Below are positions 24,291-33,409 of a stretch of DNA of 64,000 bases, piece after piece (positions within the stretch are counted from its first letter, which is position 1; every line of letters starts with the position of its first letter). Source of the stretch: Caballeronia sordidicola (GTDB lineage Bacteria; Pseudomonadota; Gammaproteobacteria; Burkholderiales; Burkholderiaceae); NCBI RefSeq assembly GCF_000729995.1, contig NZ_JNFG01000020.1:62001-126000 (forward strand), written 5' to 3'. The notes beneath the pieces are model-generated. The model searched no databases and was not told the DNA's origin. It saw only the letters and a program-made list of their open reading frames with translations. The position numbers were made by a program, and so were the translations under genes.

Positions 24291-25469
24291 ATGAAGTATT
24301 CAAACCTCGTGGAGCGCCTGCAGGGCAAGCGCACGGCTGCCTGGGAAATCCATCACGCGGCGCAGCAGGCTTTGCAGAACGGCGAGGACGTCATCGTCCT
24401 GAGCGTTGGAGACCCCGACTTCGCGACACCCGAAGTAATTGTCGATCGCGCGGTGGCCGCGCTGCGCGGCGGCGACACGCATTACGCGGAAGTGGTAGGC
24501 CGCGAGCCGTTGCGTTCGGCCATCGCACGGGATCACTCGCGCCAGACTGGCACGAGCGTGGATGCGGGCCATGTGATCGTGGTCGCGGGCGCGCAGAACG
24601 GGCTCTTCGCTACGTCCTTGTGCCTGTGCGAAGCGGGCGACGAGATCATCGTGCCCGAGCCGATGTACCTGACCTACGAGGCCAGCGTCCGCGCATCGGG
24701 CGCCACGCTGGTGCCCGTGGCCGTCGATCCGGCGAGAGCATTTCATCTGGACTGCGCGGCGCTTGAGGCTGCCATCACCCCTCGCACCAAGGCAATTTTC
24801 TTCGCCACGCCCTGCAACCCGACGGGTGTAGTTATGCCGCGTGAAGATCTTGAACGTATCGCCGAACTGGCTCGCAAGCATGATCTCTGGATCGTCGCCG
24901 ACGAAGTGTATGCAGACCTGACGTTTGAGCGCGAGCATGTGAGCATTGCTTCGCTTGCGGGCATGGCCGAGCGGACTGTGACGATCGGCAGCTTGTCCAA
25001 GTCGCATGCCATGCCCGGTTGGCGCGTGGGCTGGGTGATTGGACCGAAGACGCTGATCGAACATCTCGGACGGCTTGCGCTTTGCATGCTCTACGGCTTG
25101 CCGGGCTTCATTCAGGAAGCGGCGTTGACCGCGCTCGAGAACCGGGCGCAGATCGTGGCGGACATGCGTGAGATTTACCGGCGGCGGCGCGACGTCGTGT
25201 TCAATCGTCTTCGCGACGTGCCGGGCTTGCATTGTTTGTTGTCCGAGGCAGGCATGTTCATGATGGTCGATGTGACCGGCACGGGGCTCGATGCCTATGA
25301 GTTCAGCTGGCAGCTATTCCGGGCGCAAGGCGTTTCGCTGCTCGATGCCAGCGCGTTCGGCGAGACGGCGAACGGTTACGTGAGGCTGGGTTTTGTCGTC
25401 GATGAAACCCGGCTCGCGCAGGCTTGCGATCGCATCGCGGCGTTTGTTGCTGGCTTGACGCGGGGTTGA
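24291..25469 (+). CDS. PLP-dependent aminotransferase, AruH-like
   Basis: A 392-residue class I/II aminotransferase. The PLP lysine is in GSLSKSHAMPGWRVGW, and other fold-type I motifs are SVGDPDF near the N-terminus, HYAEVVGREPLR, FATPCNPTG and DEVYADL. By memory it resembles the arginine-pyruvate transaminase AruH of Pseudomonas in length and in motifs such as LSKSHAM-GWRVGW and ALCMLYG-P-FIQ. That enzyme converts arginine to 2-ketoarginine. No other arginine-transaminase-pathway gene is visible here, so specificity remains open. A good -10 precedes it. Confidence 0.8.
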   Translation: MKYSNLVERLQGKRTAAWEIHHAAQQALQNGEDVIVLSVGDPDFATPEVIVDRAVAALRGGDTHYAEVVGREPLRSAIARDHSRQTGTSVDAGHVIVVAGAQNGLFATSLCLCEAGDEIIVPEPMYLTYEASVRASGATLVPVAVDPARAFHLDCAALEAAITPRTKAIFFATPCNPTGVVMPREDLERIAELARKHDLWIVADEVYADLTFEREHVSIASLAGMAERTVTIGSLSKSHAMPGWRVGWVIGPKTLIEHLGRLALCMLYGLPGFIQEAALTALENRAQIVADMREIYRRRRDVVFNRLRDVPGLHCLLSEAGMFMMVDVTGTGLDAYEFSWQLFRAQGVSLLDASAFGETANGYVRLGFVVDETRLAQACDRIAAFVAGLTRG

Positions 25470-25492
25470 TGCGGACGGTGAAGAATGGAACA

Positions 25493-27046
25493 CTAACCAA
25501 TCGTACCGATTTTAAAAACACTGACGATCTGCGTAAGCTTGGCGCTGTGCTCTTTCAGCGAACTCGAGGCGGCCGCAGCCTCTTCCACCAAAGCGGCGTT
25601 CTGCTGCGTGACCGTATCGATCTGCAGGATCGCCTGGTTCACCTCCTCGATGCTGATCGACTGCGTCTGGCTGGCAGAGGATATTTCGCCTACCAGATGC
25701 TGGACATGCTTGATGTTCTCCACCATCTCGAGGATCGTTTTTCCCGCACGTTCGACGAGGTAAGTCCCAGTGTCCACTTTGCCGACCGAATCACCGATCA
25801 GCGCCTTGATTTCCCGTGCGGCAGACGCGCTGCGGTGCGCCAACCCCCGTACTTCGCTCGCCACAACGGCAAAGCCTTTGCCTTGCTCACCGGCTCGCGC
25901 TGCCTCGACGGCCGCGTTCAAAGCAAGGATGTTGGTCTGAAAAGCGATGCTGTCGATGACACCGATGATGTTGACAATTTGCTTGGCAGAACTGCTGATT
26001 ACGGCCATTGTCGCAACGACTTCCGCCACTTCCATGCTGCCACGCAGTGCCACTTCGCTGGCTACCCTGGCGAGTTGATCAACCTCACGCGCATTTGACG
26101 AATTGTTCCTGACTGTCTGAGTCAGACTTCCCATGGTCGCGGAGGTCTGTTCCAGCGATGCGGCCTGTTCCTCCGTACGCGCCGACAGGTCGATATTGCC
26201 AGCTGCAACCTCCGAAGAAGCGACTTCTATCATGTCCGAACCGCTACGCACTTGCGCGACAATTCCCCGCAACGTGACGCTCATCTGATCGAGCGCATCA
26301 AGCAGTTGTCCTGGCTCGTCCTTTGCCGAGTTCCGGATGCTCGCGGTCAGATCGCCGTCTGCCACGAACCTGGCCATCCGTAGCGCCGACGCTAGCGGCC
26401 GCGTAATGCTCAACGTCAACAGCAAGGCGACGAGGCCGCCTGCGAGCATCGACAACACCGCCATCATGATCAGCGCATTGCGCGTCCTGAACTCCGCCGC
26501 ATCAATCTCATCGGAGACATGGTCGATACTCGTCCTTTGTGCGTCGAGCAGATCGCGTAAGCGTAGTTCGTACTCTTTTGCCGCAGGAACAAAGGTTTCA
26601 TCAAGCATTTTGCTCGCGAGTTCGTTCTTCCCGTCTTCCTTTGCCTTCTTGAGCGCATCTCGCGATTTGGCATACTTACCCCTCGCATCAATCAGGGCAG
26701 TGTAGAGCGCCTTTTCCTGATCTGTTTCCAGCAATGGTGCGATCTTGTTCTGCATGTCAGTCGCAAGCTGCAAGGCGTCAGCGGCGTCCTTTGCGAAGAA
26801 GCTGTCAAGCGACGTATCGTTGCTTTTGGCTATCGCCATGGTCCGCCGGATCGAACCGTAGGTTGCGCGGTACCAGTCACTGATCATTCGTTCTTTGGCG
26901 AGTGGGGTATGCATCATTTCGTGCGTCGTCGTTGCCACGTCATGCAGACGCCAGATGCTCACGAGCGAACTTGCCAATGAAACGAGAAAAATCAAAGCGA
27001 ATCCAACGGCCAGTCTCTTGCCGATCTTCATGTCGCGAAGCATGTT
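25493..27046 (-). CDS. Methyl-accepting chemotaxis protein
   Basis: A 517-residue chemoreceptor from the ATG at 27046, which has a clear AGAGGGTG ribosome-binding site; the frame upstream is not needed. A helix at about 8-30, a ~155-residue periplasmic four-helix-bundle-type sensor, and a second helix near 190-212 precede a HAMP domain (ITRPLASALRMARFVADGDLT). The cytoplasmic signalling tip contains IAFQTNILALNAAVEAARAG and GKGFAVVASEVRGLAHRS, the highly conserved CheA/CheW-contact hairpin. It does not end in a CheR-binding pentapeptide. The ligand is unknown. It transcribes toward the convergent aminotransferase. Confidence 0.9.
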   Translation of the reverse strand, partial: NMLRDMKIGKRLAVGFALIFLVSLASSLVSIWRLHDVATTTHEMMHTPLAKERMISDWYRATYGSIRRTMAIAKSNDTSLDSFFAKDAADALQLATDMQNKIAPLLETDQEKALYTALIDARGKYAKSRDALKKAKEDGKNELASKMLDETFVPAAKEYELRLRDLLDAQRTSIDHVSDEIDAAEFRTRNALIMMAVLSMLAGGLVALLLTLSITRPLASALRMARFVADGDLTASIRNSAKDEPGQLLDALDQMSVTLRGIVAQVRSGSDMIEVASSEVAAGNIDLSARTEEQAASLEQTSATMGSLTQTVRNNSSNAREVDQLARVASEVALRGSMEVAEVVATMAVISSSAKQIVNIIGVIDSIAFQTNILALNAAVEAARAGEQGKGFAVVASEVRGLAHRSASAAREIKALIGDSVGKVDTGTYLVERAGKTILEMVENIKHVQHLVGEISSASQTQSISIEEVNQAILQIDTVTQQNAALVEEAAAASSSLKEHSAKLTQIVSVFKIGTIG

Positions 27047-27116
27047 TATCACCCTCTTCTGATATTTGGCCGCCGTTCGACCCATTTCTCGCCTGGCGGC
27101 TGGCTTATCCGTGCGC

Positions 27117-28385
27117 TTATTGCGACGGAACCAACCAACGCGCAGACCTGACGCTGCGTCCGAAGGCCATCGTGAGCATGGCGGCGAGAAGCAGAAATCC
27201 GGAGAGTGCCAACAGCGAGCCGCTATAACCCGGCGTGGTCTGCTTGAGCCAGCCCACGAGGTAAGGGCCGAAGAAGCCCGACGAATTGCCTATCGATAGA
27301 ATCAGGCCAAAGCCGCCCGCTGCCGCGCGGCCCGTGAGAAATGTCGACGGCAGTGCCCAGAATGTCGCAAGAAAACCGAATGCACCAATCAGCGCGACCG
27401 TCAGTCCGATCATGATGAAGATGCCGTCGTGCGCCAGACTGCTGGCCGCCATGGCGACCGCGCCGAGCAAACACGTTGCCGTGACGTGCCAGACCCGCTT
27501 GCCGGTGCGGTCGGAACTCCGGGCCCAGAGGATCATGGCGACCGCACCCAGGAAGTTCGGTATCGCGCTGACGAGGCCCACTTCGACATTGCTGAGGCCC
27601 AGCGATTTCACGATCTGGGGCATCCAGTAATACACCCCGTTGAGCCCGATCAATCCCGTCAGATACGTGCATGACAGGATGACGACGCGCAAGTCCGTGA
27701 GGGATTGGCGCAGGGTCATGTGACCCGTGGTTTCGATCCGGGCGCGCTCAAGCTGAAGCTCCGATTCGAGCCAGGCCTTTTCTCCGGGGCTCAGCCAGGT
27801 TGCTTTCGATGGCGAGTCCTTCAAGGTGAAAAGGCAAAATATCCCGAGCGCCACCGCAGGGATGCCCTCGAGCAGGAATAGCCACTGCCACTGCTTCAGG
27901 CCACCCAGGCCGTGCAAGCTCAGGATCGCACTGGACAGCGGACCGCCGATCACCGCCGCAAGCGGGACCCCGAGAAGGAATGTGGCGATAGCCTTGGCTC
28001 GCCACTGCGCTGGGAACCAGTATCCGAGGTAGATGAATATGCCCGGAGCAAACCCGCCTTCGGCCACGCCGAGCAGAAAACGCGCGATGGTCAATTGTGT
28101 GGGCGTGCGCGCGAATGCGCATACGACGGTCATGATGCCCCAGGTAATCATGATCCGGGCAATCCAGATTCGGGCGCCGAACTTCTGCAGCGCAAGATTG
28201 CTGGGAATCTCTGAAATGCAATAACCGATGAAGAAGACGCCGACCATCCATCCGAAGCCGGTGGGCGTAATGCCCAGATCCTTGTTCATCGTGAGCGCGG
28301 CGAAGCTGATATTCGTCCGGTCGATGTAATTGACAAGAAAACAAAAACACACGAACGGCAGGATGCGACGGGCGACCTTCCCCAT
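27117..28385 (-). CDS. MFS transporter, anion:cation symporter (ACS) family
   Basis: I start at the ATG at 28385 because AGGAG lies six bases upstream and the sequence MGKVARRILPFVCFCFLVNYIDR is the usual ACS-family N-terminus; a GTG at 28478 would add 31 atypical residues. The 422-residue product has about 12 membrane helices, with NYIDRTNISFAAL at helix 1 and GVAEGGFAPGIFIYLGYWFP around helix 4, typical of phthalate, tartrate, glucarate or 4-hydroxyphenylacetate permeases. It is the third gene of a ligase-lyase-transporter operon and probably imports the organic acid used by it. Confidence 0.87.
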   Translation of the reverse strand: MGKVARRILPFVCFCFLVNYIDRTNISFAALTMNKDLGITPTGFGWMVGVFFIGYCISEIPSNLALQKFGARIWIARIMITWGIMTVVCAFARTPTQLTIARFLLGVAEGGFAPGIFIYLGYWFPAQWRAKAIATFLLGVPLAAVIGGPLSSAILSLHGLGGLKQWQWLFLLEGIPAVALGIFCLFTLKDSPSKATWLSPGEKAWLESELQLERARIETTGHMTLRQSLTDLRVVILSCTYLTGLIGLNGVYYWMPQIVKSLGLSNVEVGLVSAIPNFLGAVAMILWARSSDRTGKRVWHVTATCLLGAVAMAASSLAHDGIFIMIGLTVALIGAFGFLATFWALPSTFLTGRAAAGGFGLILSIGNSSGFFGPYLVGWLKQTTPGYSGSLLALSGFLLLAAMLTMAFGRSVRSARWLVPSQ

Positions 28386-28491
28386 GGTTCGCTCCTGGCT
28401 CACCCCCTCTTCGAAAGCATCCACTGAAACAGAATTCACGACACGTCTCCCCATTGTCTGGATTATCTTTGATTGCACTACCGGCTGTCAG

Positions 28492-29319
28492 CTACCGGGA
28501 TTGGGAACGGCCGGTTTGTGGAGCGACAAACGGAATCGCTTCCTCCACGGTGTCCCAGATGAAACGCCCGGACGGACACTCTTGTTCCTCGACAATGTGC
28601 GAGACCAGGCCGGCCGCGCGCGAGATGACGGCGAAGCCTCGCATGGCATCGGTGCGCACACCCACTTCGCCCAGCAACGCGGCTACTGCACCCGTCGCAT
28701 TGATCGTGATCGGGCGCCCGAATACTTCGTTGATAGCGGCGGAAAACTGCTCGAGCATGGCGACCTTCTCGCCCGGGAGATCGGGCTCGGCCTTGGCCAG
28801 TTCCAGCAGTTTGTAAGCACGCGGATCGACGGGCTTGTGAAGATGGTGGCCGAAACCCGGGATCGCCTTGCGCGCCTCTTTGTGCTCGCGCGCGATAAGC
28901 AAGGCTTCCGCATAGGCGTCGTCAGAAGCCAGCAAATGATCGAGCAGGCGAGAGCAGTTTTCCATCGTACCCACAAACTGGCTGCCGACCGCCAGCAATC
29001 CGGACGCGACTGCACCCTGAAGATTCTCGGGTGCGCTCATGTAGACGAGACGTGTTGCGATGGAGCTTGGCGTGAGGCCGTGCTCCATCAGCACGACCAG
29101 CACCATGTCGACGATCCTGACATCGACCGCGCGCACAGGGCGGCCAAGAATCTGCATCAACAGAACTTCGGTAAAGGTTTTTTTACCGATCAGGTCATCG
29201 ACGAGATTGGCGTCGCCGTAGTGGAGCGTCGTCAGCGTATGCGTGCAAAGTCGCGTGACAGGCGGCTCACGGTCAGATGCTTTAGCAGATTTGGCAGTGG
29301 ATTCCGTAGCGGATGTCAT
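28492..29319 (-). CDS. Citryl-CoA lyase-type protein (citrate synthase family)
   Basis: A 275-residue protein corresponding to the short, stand-alone citrate-synthase-like fold of citryl-CoA lyase and of the C-terminal part of ATP-citrate lyase. Visible family features include DANLVDDLIGKKTFTEVLL, a large-domain stretch with EHGLTPSS, and the active-site region IPGFGHHLHKPVDPRA with the catalytic histidine. Such enzymes cleave an acyl-CoA of a citrate-like hydroxy acid to oxaloacetate (or another oxoacid) plus an acyl-CoA. It lies 9 bases after the acyl-CoA ligase gene, so the ligase probably makes its substrate. Confidence 0.82.
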   Translation of the reverse strand: MTSATESTAKSAKASDREPPVTRLCTHTLTTLHYGDANLVDDLIGKKTFTEVLLMQILGRPVRAVDVRIVDMVLVVLMEHGLTPSSIATRLVYMSAPENLQGAVASGLLAVGSQFVGTMENCSRLLDHLLASDDAYAEALLIAREHKEARKAIPGFGHHLHKPVDPRAYKLLELAKAEPDLPGEKVAMLEQFSAAINEVFGRPITINATGAVAALLGEVGVRTDAMRGFAVISRAAGLVSHIVEEQECPSGRFIWDTVEEAIPFVAPQTGRSQSR

Positions 29320-29328
29320 GGCATTTCC

Positions 29329-30894
29329 TTAGGCGTCGACATTTGACGCGATGTTCGATAAAACGTCTTCACGCACGGCGTTCTTCAGCACTTTCCCAAT
29401 GGAGGAGCGTGGCAGGTCGTCGTAGAAATAAACATGTTTCGGCGTATGTACCGGGCCCAGCTTTTCCCGCACGAACGCGGTCAGTTCAGCCTCGGTGACA
29501 ACCATGCCGGCGCGCAGTTGTACCGCTGCTTGTACGGCCTCTCCCCACTTATCGTCAGGAATGCCGAATACGGTGCATTCGTGCACGGCCGGATGCTGTC
29601 CCAGCGCATTCTCGACATCGACCGGATAGACATTGAAGCCGCCGGTGATCACCAGGTCGCGGATTCGATCTTTCAGGTAGAGGAAACCGGCCTCGTCGAT
29701 AAACCCGCTGTCGCCCGTATGAAGCCAACCGTCCACAAGCGTTTCCGCGGTTTTCTCAGGCAGATTCCAATACCCCGTCATCAGCAGGTCGCCGCGTGCC
29801 ACGACCTCACCCACTTCGCCTGAAGGCAGTAGCCGGCCTTCGGGCGACATGATCGCGACGTCGCTGAACCACGTTATTGCGCCAACGGACGACCATCGCG
29901 CGGGATCTTCGAAATCTTCCGGGCGCATGACCGTCAGGATCTGCGGCGCTTCGGTCTGGCCGTAGGTGGTTCCCAATACCGGGCCGAAGAATGCGCGCAC
30001 CTCACGGATCTTTTCGGAAGGCATTGGCGCACCGCCATAGATCAGGCGCCGAAGCTTCGGAAAATCCTCCCGCGAGACACCGGGGAGCGCCATCAACATG
30101 TAGATCAGGGTGGGCGGCATGAAGCTGACCGTTCCGGCGCGATCACGAAAGGCGTTGCGCACAGCTTGTGCGCCTGCTTCCGCGAGAATGACGTGGCATC
30201 CGCCCTGGGCAAGAATGGGCAAGATGTAGGTTGAGGTGCCGTGAGTGATCGGTGCACCTACGATATAACGGTCGTGTTCATCGAACCGCCATGCCTGGAT
30301 CTGGTTCGTCACGTTGGCCATCCATGCACGGTAGGGCTGCATCACGCCTTTGGGCGTGCCTGTCGTGCCACCGGTAAACTTGATGGCTTGCGTGGCGTTG
30401 TCAGGCAGGTCGAACCTGCTTGGCGATAAGCCCGCGTAAGCAGCAACGAGATCGTGTAATCGAGGTTCCAGGGCTTCCTGATTCTCTTCCCCGTGCCCGG
30501 TTTCACTCGCATGATCGCCGTAGCCTCGGCAGAAGATCCGGCGTGCCGTTGCGCCCGCTATCAAGTCGACGTATGCCGTATCCACTATCAGGATGGTGGG
30601 CTGCGTGGTGTTGATAATCCGTTGAATCTCCGGCTGAGTGCTGCGCGGATTGAGCGGCACCCAAACCTTTCCGCTGGCAAGCACGGCGAGCAGCGCGATC
30701 AGATGTTCCGTGCTGTTGCCCGCACAAATGCCGACGCGGCTCTGCAGATTCGGATCGATCGCCTGAAAGGCCGCAGCCAGTGCTGAAACCTGGCGCCCAA
30801 GTTCGTCGTAACGGATCTTCCCGTCGGGCGCGTCGATTGCAATACGTGTAGGCCACCGCCGGGTAGCGCGCCAGAAAAAATCGATTGGATACAT
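29329..30894 (-). CDS. AMP-forming acyl-CoA synthetase
   Basis: A 521-residue ANL-superfamily ligase from the ATG at 30894; an upstream in-frame extension to 31011 is rich in Arg and Ser and is omitted. Core motifs are FTGGTTGTPKGVMQPY (P-loop-like, A3), TYGQTEAPQ (A5), GWLHTGDSG (A7) and the C-terminal RDLVITGGFNVYPVDVE, and the catalytic lysine near the end is in PRSSIGKVLKN. It activates a carboxylic acid to its CoA thioester via an acyl-adenylate. With the citryl-CoA lyase and MFS carrier it forms a compact catabolic operon divergent from an IclR regulator. The acid is unknown. Confidence 0.87.
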   Translation of the reverse strand: MYPIDFFWRATRRWPTRIAIDAPDGKIRYDELGRQVSALAAAFQAIDPNLQSRVGICAGNSTEHLIALLAVLASGKVWVPLNPRSTQPEIQRIINTTQPTILIVDTAYVDLIAGATARRIFCRGYGDHASETGHGEENQEALEPRLHDLVAAYAGLSPSRFDLPDNATQAIKFTGGTTGTPKGVMQPYRAWMANVTNQIQAWRFDEHDRYIVGAPITHGTSTYILPILAQGGCHVILAEAGAQAVRNAFRDRAGTVSFMPPTLIYMLMALPGVSREDFPKLRRLIYGGAPMPSEKIREVRAFFGPVLGTTYGQTEAPQILTVMRPEDFEDPARWSSVGAITWFSDVAIMSPEGRLLPSGEVGEVVARGDLLMTGYWNLPEKTAETLVDGWLHTGDSGFIDEAGFLYLKDRIRDLVITGGFNVYPVDVENALGQHPAVHECTVFGIPDDKWGEAVQAAVQLRAGMVVTEAELTAFVREKLGPVHTPKHVYFYDDLPRSSIGKVLKNAVREDVLSNIASNVDA

Positions 30895-31218
30895 GCTAAG
30901 GAATCCTTCGAGACGCCGCGTGGCTGTCCCTTGTTGTGCGGGCTTGACGTTCGGGAGCGATAGGCGACTTATGTTGCTGTGGCGCCGATGTCCCCTCCGA
31001 GTAGTCGCCATTCTCCCTATTTACTGGACTATGGGAAAACTGGATCGTCCGGTGAGTGGACGTTATGAGCGGTTTGTCAGCCCTCAAGGAGTTGGTGTTT
31101 TCCCTGCTTGCGGAGAAATTTTTCAGATCGAGACGGCGTCGATTTGTCTTAAAACCCTGCTGAATAGGGAATTCAATCTGGCATACTGCCTTCCATCCTC
31201 CACACCCTCATTCCTCTC
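30895..31218. other. Divergent promoter region, CoA-ligase operon / IclR regulator
   Basis: This 324-base gap holds no gene. Candidate elements cluster near the IclR start. TGAAT-AGGGA-ATTCA (31161-31175) is a perfect 5+5 palindrome of the size bound by IclR proteins. GGCATACTGCC (31180-31190) is a short palindrome containing CATACT as a possible -10. The rest of the region shows no clear repeat. Confidence 0.4.
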
Positions 31219-32031
31219 ATGTCTCCAAGAGCCGCCGGCCAGAACGTTCATCAAACGGACACTGTGAGCGAGCCGGACAATGCAAGTTCAAGGACGCTGC
31301 GCCGAGGTTTGAATGTGCTGGAAGTGATTCTGAGCGCAGGCAGCGAAGGTGTTCGTGTCATTGATATTTGCCGCCGCTGCGCGCTGGAGCGGGCGACCGT
31401 ATACCGTCTGTTGCAGACGCTTATCGACGAAGCTTATGTCGAACCGAGCGGTCGATATCGATACGTGCCGGGGAAAAAAGTGAACCAGTGGCGAGTCGAA
31501 AGCATGCTGACGCAGTCAGGCATTGCGGCACGGCTTGAACCTGTGCTCCAGCATGTCAGCGCCGTCAGCGGCGACGCCGCATTCGCGGTTGTCCGGGAGG
31601 GCGGCATGTCCTCTTGCATCGCCCGGCAGGTGGGAACCTACCCCATCCAGATACTTGCCGTGCAGGTGGGAACGCGGCAGCCACTGGGTGTCGGTGCTGC
31701 GGGCCTCGCGCTTCTCGCGGCTCTACCGGAGGACGATGCAGAGGCGGTCATCGCCCAACACGACGCCATGTTGTTGAGCTACGGCGGCATGACGCAGGAC
31801 CGGTTGCGGCTTCTGGTCAAGGCATGCCGGGAGCGCGGGTGGTCGGTGATCGGCAATCATGCGGCCAAGGGCGCTATCGGCGTGGGGATGGCGGTTAGCG
31901 ACCGTCTGGGAAACCCTGTCGCCGCCGTGAGCGTGGCTGCGCCTATCGACCGGATGCCTCGCCCACGACAGGAGTTTATTGTCGGCGCCATTCGATCCGC
32001 GCTTAAAACGGTGATTGGGCAGGGACTGTGA
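31219..32031 (+). CDS. IclR-family transcriptional regulator
   Basis: A 270-residue regulator. The N-terminal winged helix has RTLRRGLNVLEVIL and VIDICRRCALERATVYRLLQTLID; the C-terminal effector domain runs from about residue 95 to 265, including SVIGNHAAKGAIGVGMAVSDRLGN. It is divergent from the ligase-lyase-MFS operon, its likely target, and sits ahead of the amidohydrolase and ammonia-lyase genes. The effector is probably an intermediate of the pathway. Alternative starts within the first 15 residues are possible. Confidence 0.86.
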   Translation: MSPRAAGQNVHQTDTVSEPDNASSRTLRRGLNVLEVILSAGSEGVRVIDICRRCALERATVYRLLQTLIDEAYVEPSGRYRYVPGKKVNQWRVESMLTQSGIAARLEPVLQHVSAVSGDAAFAVVREGGMSSCIARQVGTYPIQILAVQVGTRQPLGVGAAGLALLAALPEDDAEAVIAQHDAMLLSYGGMTQDRLRLLVKACRERGWSVIGNHAAKGAIGVGMAVSDRLGNPVAAVSVAAPIDRMPRPRQEFIVGAIRSALKTVIGQGL

Positions 32032-32194
32032 TGCGCGATGATTGCTTGTACCGTTCCGCGAATTGACCGTGCCGGTTCGGGCCTATAAATAGAATGAAAT
32101 TATCGAAGATGGCGCCTTCAGTGAGATTTTTTCTCAGTCGATGGTTCCTATACTGGAGCACAGCAGGAATCGAGCGGACACGGGGAGATATACG

Positions 32195-33409
32195 ATGGAC
32201 ACAAGCAGCGCAGCGTTGGACTTCGATCGTCAATTGACGCAGTGGCGACACCGCTTTCATCGCGTGCCCGAGACCGGCTTCGAGGAACACGAGACAAGCG
32301 CCTTCGCGGCGGAGGTGCTTGAGGGCTTCGGGCTTGAGGTGACGCGGGGTATCGGCGGAACGGGTTTTGTTGCGAGCCTGTCCTGCGGCGACGGTCCCGG
32401 TGTGATTGGTCTGCGTGCGGAGATGGATGCGCTCAACATCCATGAGCAAGCGCCGGAGCGCAGTCACGCGTCCATGCGCACCGGCAAATCCCACGCTTGC
32501 GGACACGATGGTCACATGAGCATGGTGCTCGGCGCGGCGAAGCTTTTGAGCGAGCGTCGCGATTTCAACGGGACCGTGCGTTTCATCTTCCAGCCCGCCG
32601 AGGAACACGGCAAGGGAGCGAAGGCGATGATCGCCGACAAACTGTTCGAGCGGTTCCCCATCGATGAAATCTATGGTGTTCATAACATTCCAGGCATGCG
32701 AGCGGGATCCATCGCAACGCGGGCCGGCGGGATCATGGCGAGCGAAGATAATTTCGTTATCCGTATCAATGGCCGGGGTGGACATGCTGCACGACCGCAT
32801 ATGACTATTGATCCCATTGTGATTGCTGCAGAGATAGTGCTGGCTTTGCAGACGGTTGTATCGAGGAGTGTCGACCCCGGTGTTCCCGCGGTGATCTCCT
32901 GCACGGAGTTGTTCACCGATGGTATTCGCAACGCGATTCCCGGACAGGTGATCATCAAGGGCGATACACGCAGTTACACGCCTGACGTGCAGCGGTTGCT
33001 CGAGAGCCGGATGCGCAGCATTAGCGAGGGCATTTGCGCGGCTCACGGCGCCGAATGTTCGTTCGAATACACGCATGAGTTTGTTCCCACGGTGAACACG
33101 CCAGAATGCGTTCCGACAGCGATCACGGCCGCGACGGCGATTGTGGGCGCGGCGAACGTGAACGGCAACGTGGCTCCGATGATGATCTCGGAAGACTTCG
33201 GCGCGTTCCTTCAGGTGGTGCCTGGAAACTTCGCGTTCATTGGCAATGGCGCTGAGGGTGAGCCGGGTGCGACGCCGCTTCACAACGCACGCTACGATTT
33301 CAACGATGCTGTCTTGCCCATTGGCGCGCGTTATCTAGCCGAGATCGTGCGCACGAAACTGCCGGTCGTCCATGGCCATAACCCTATCCAGAACCAGAGG
33401 AAAGTTTGA
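32195..33409 (+). CDS. M20-family amidohydrolase (hippurate hydrolase-like)
   Basis: A 404-residue metalloamidase from the ATG at 32195, preceded by GGGGAGA. The metal-binding blocks are ACGHDGHMSM and QPAEEHGKG, with a dimerisation domain inserted from about residue 180, including GRGGHAARPHM, and a final metal residue in MISEDFGAF. Relatives remove acyl groups from N-acyl amino acids (hippurate, acetyl-ornithine, IAA-amino acids). Its stop overlaps the start of the ammonia-lyase gene (TGATG), so the two are translationally coupled, pointing to release and then deamination of an amino acid. Confidence 0.87.
   Translation: MDTSSAALDFDRQLTQWRHRFHRVPETGFEEHETSAFAAEVLEGFGLEVTRGIGGTGFVASLSCGDGPGVIGLRAEMDALNIHEQAPERSHASMRTGKSHACGHDGHMSMVLGAAKLLSERRDFNGTVRFIFQPAEEHGKGAKAMIADKLFERFPIDEIYGVHNIPGMRAGSIATRAGGIMASEDNFVIRINGRGGHAARPHMTIDPIVIAAEIVLALQTVVSRSVDPGVPAVISCTELFTDGIRNAIPGQVIIKGDTRSYTPDVQRLLESRMRSISEGICAAHGAECSFEYTHEFVPTVNTPECVPTAITAATAIVGAANVNGNVAPMMISEDFGAFLQVVPGNFAFIGNGAEGEPGATPLHNARYDFNDAVLPIGARYLAEIVRTKLPVVHGHNPIQNQRKV

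Noticed and set aside
32003..33283. A 426-codon minus-strand frame opposite the M20 amidohydrolase
   Set aside because: His/Arg-rich antisense frame without any family features; the plus strand has all metal-binding motifs.
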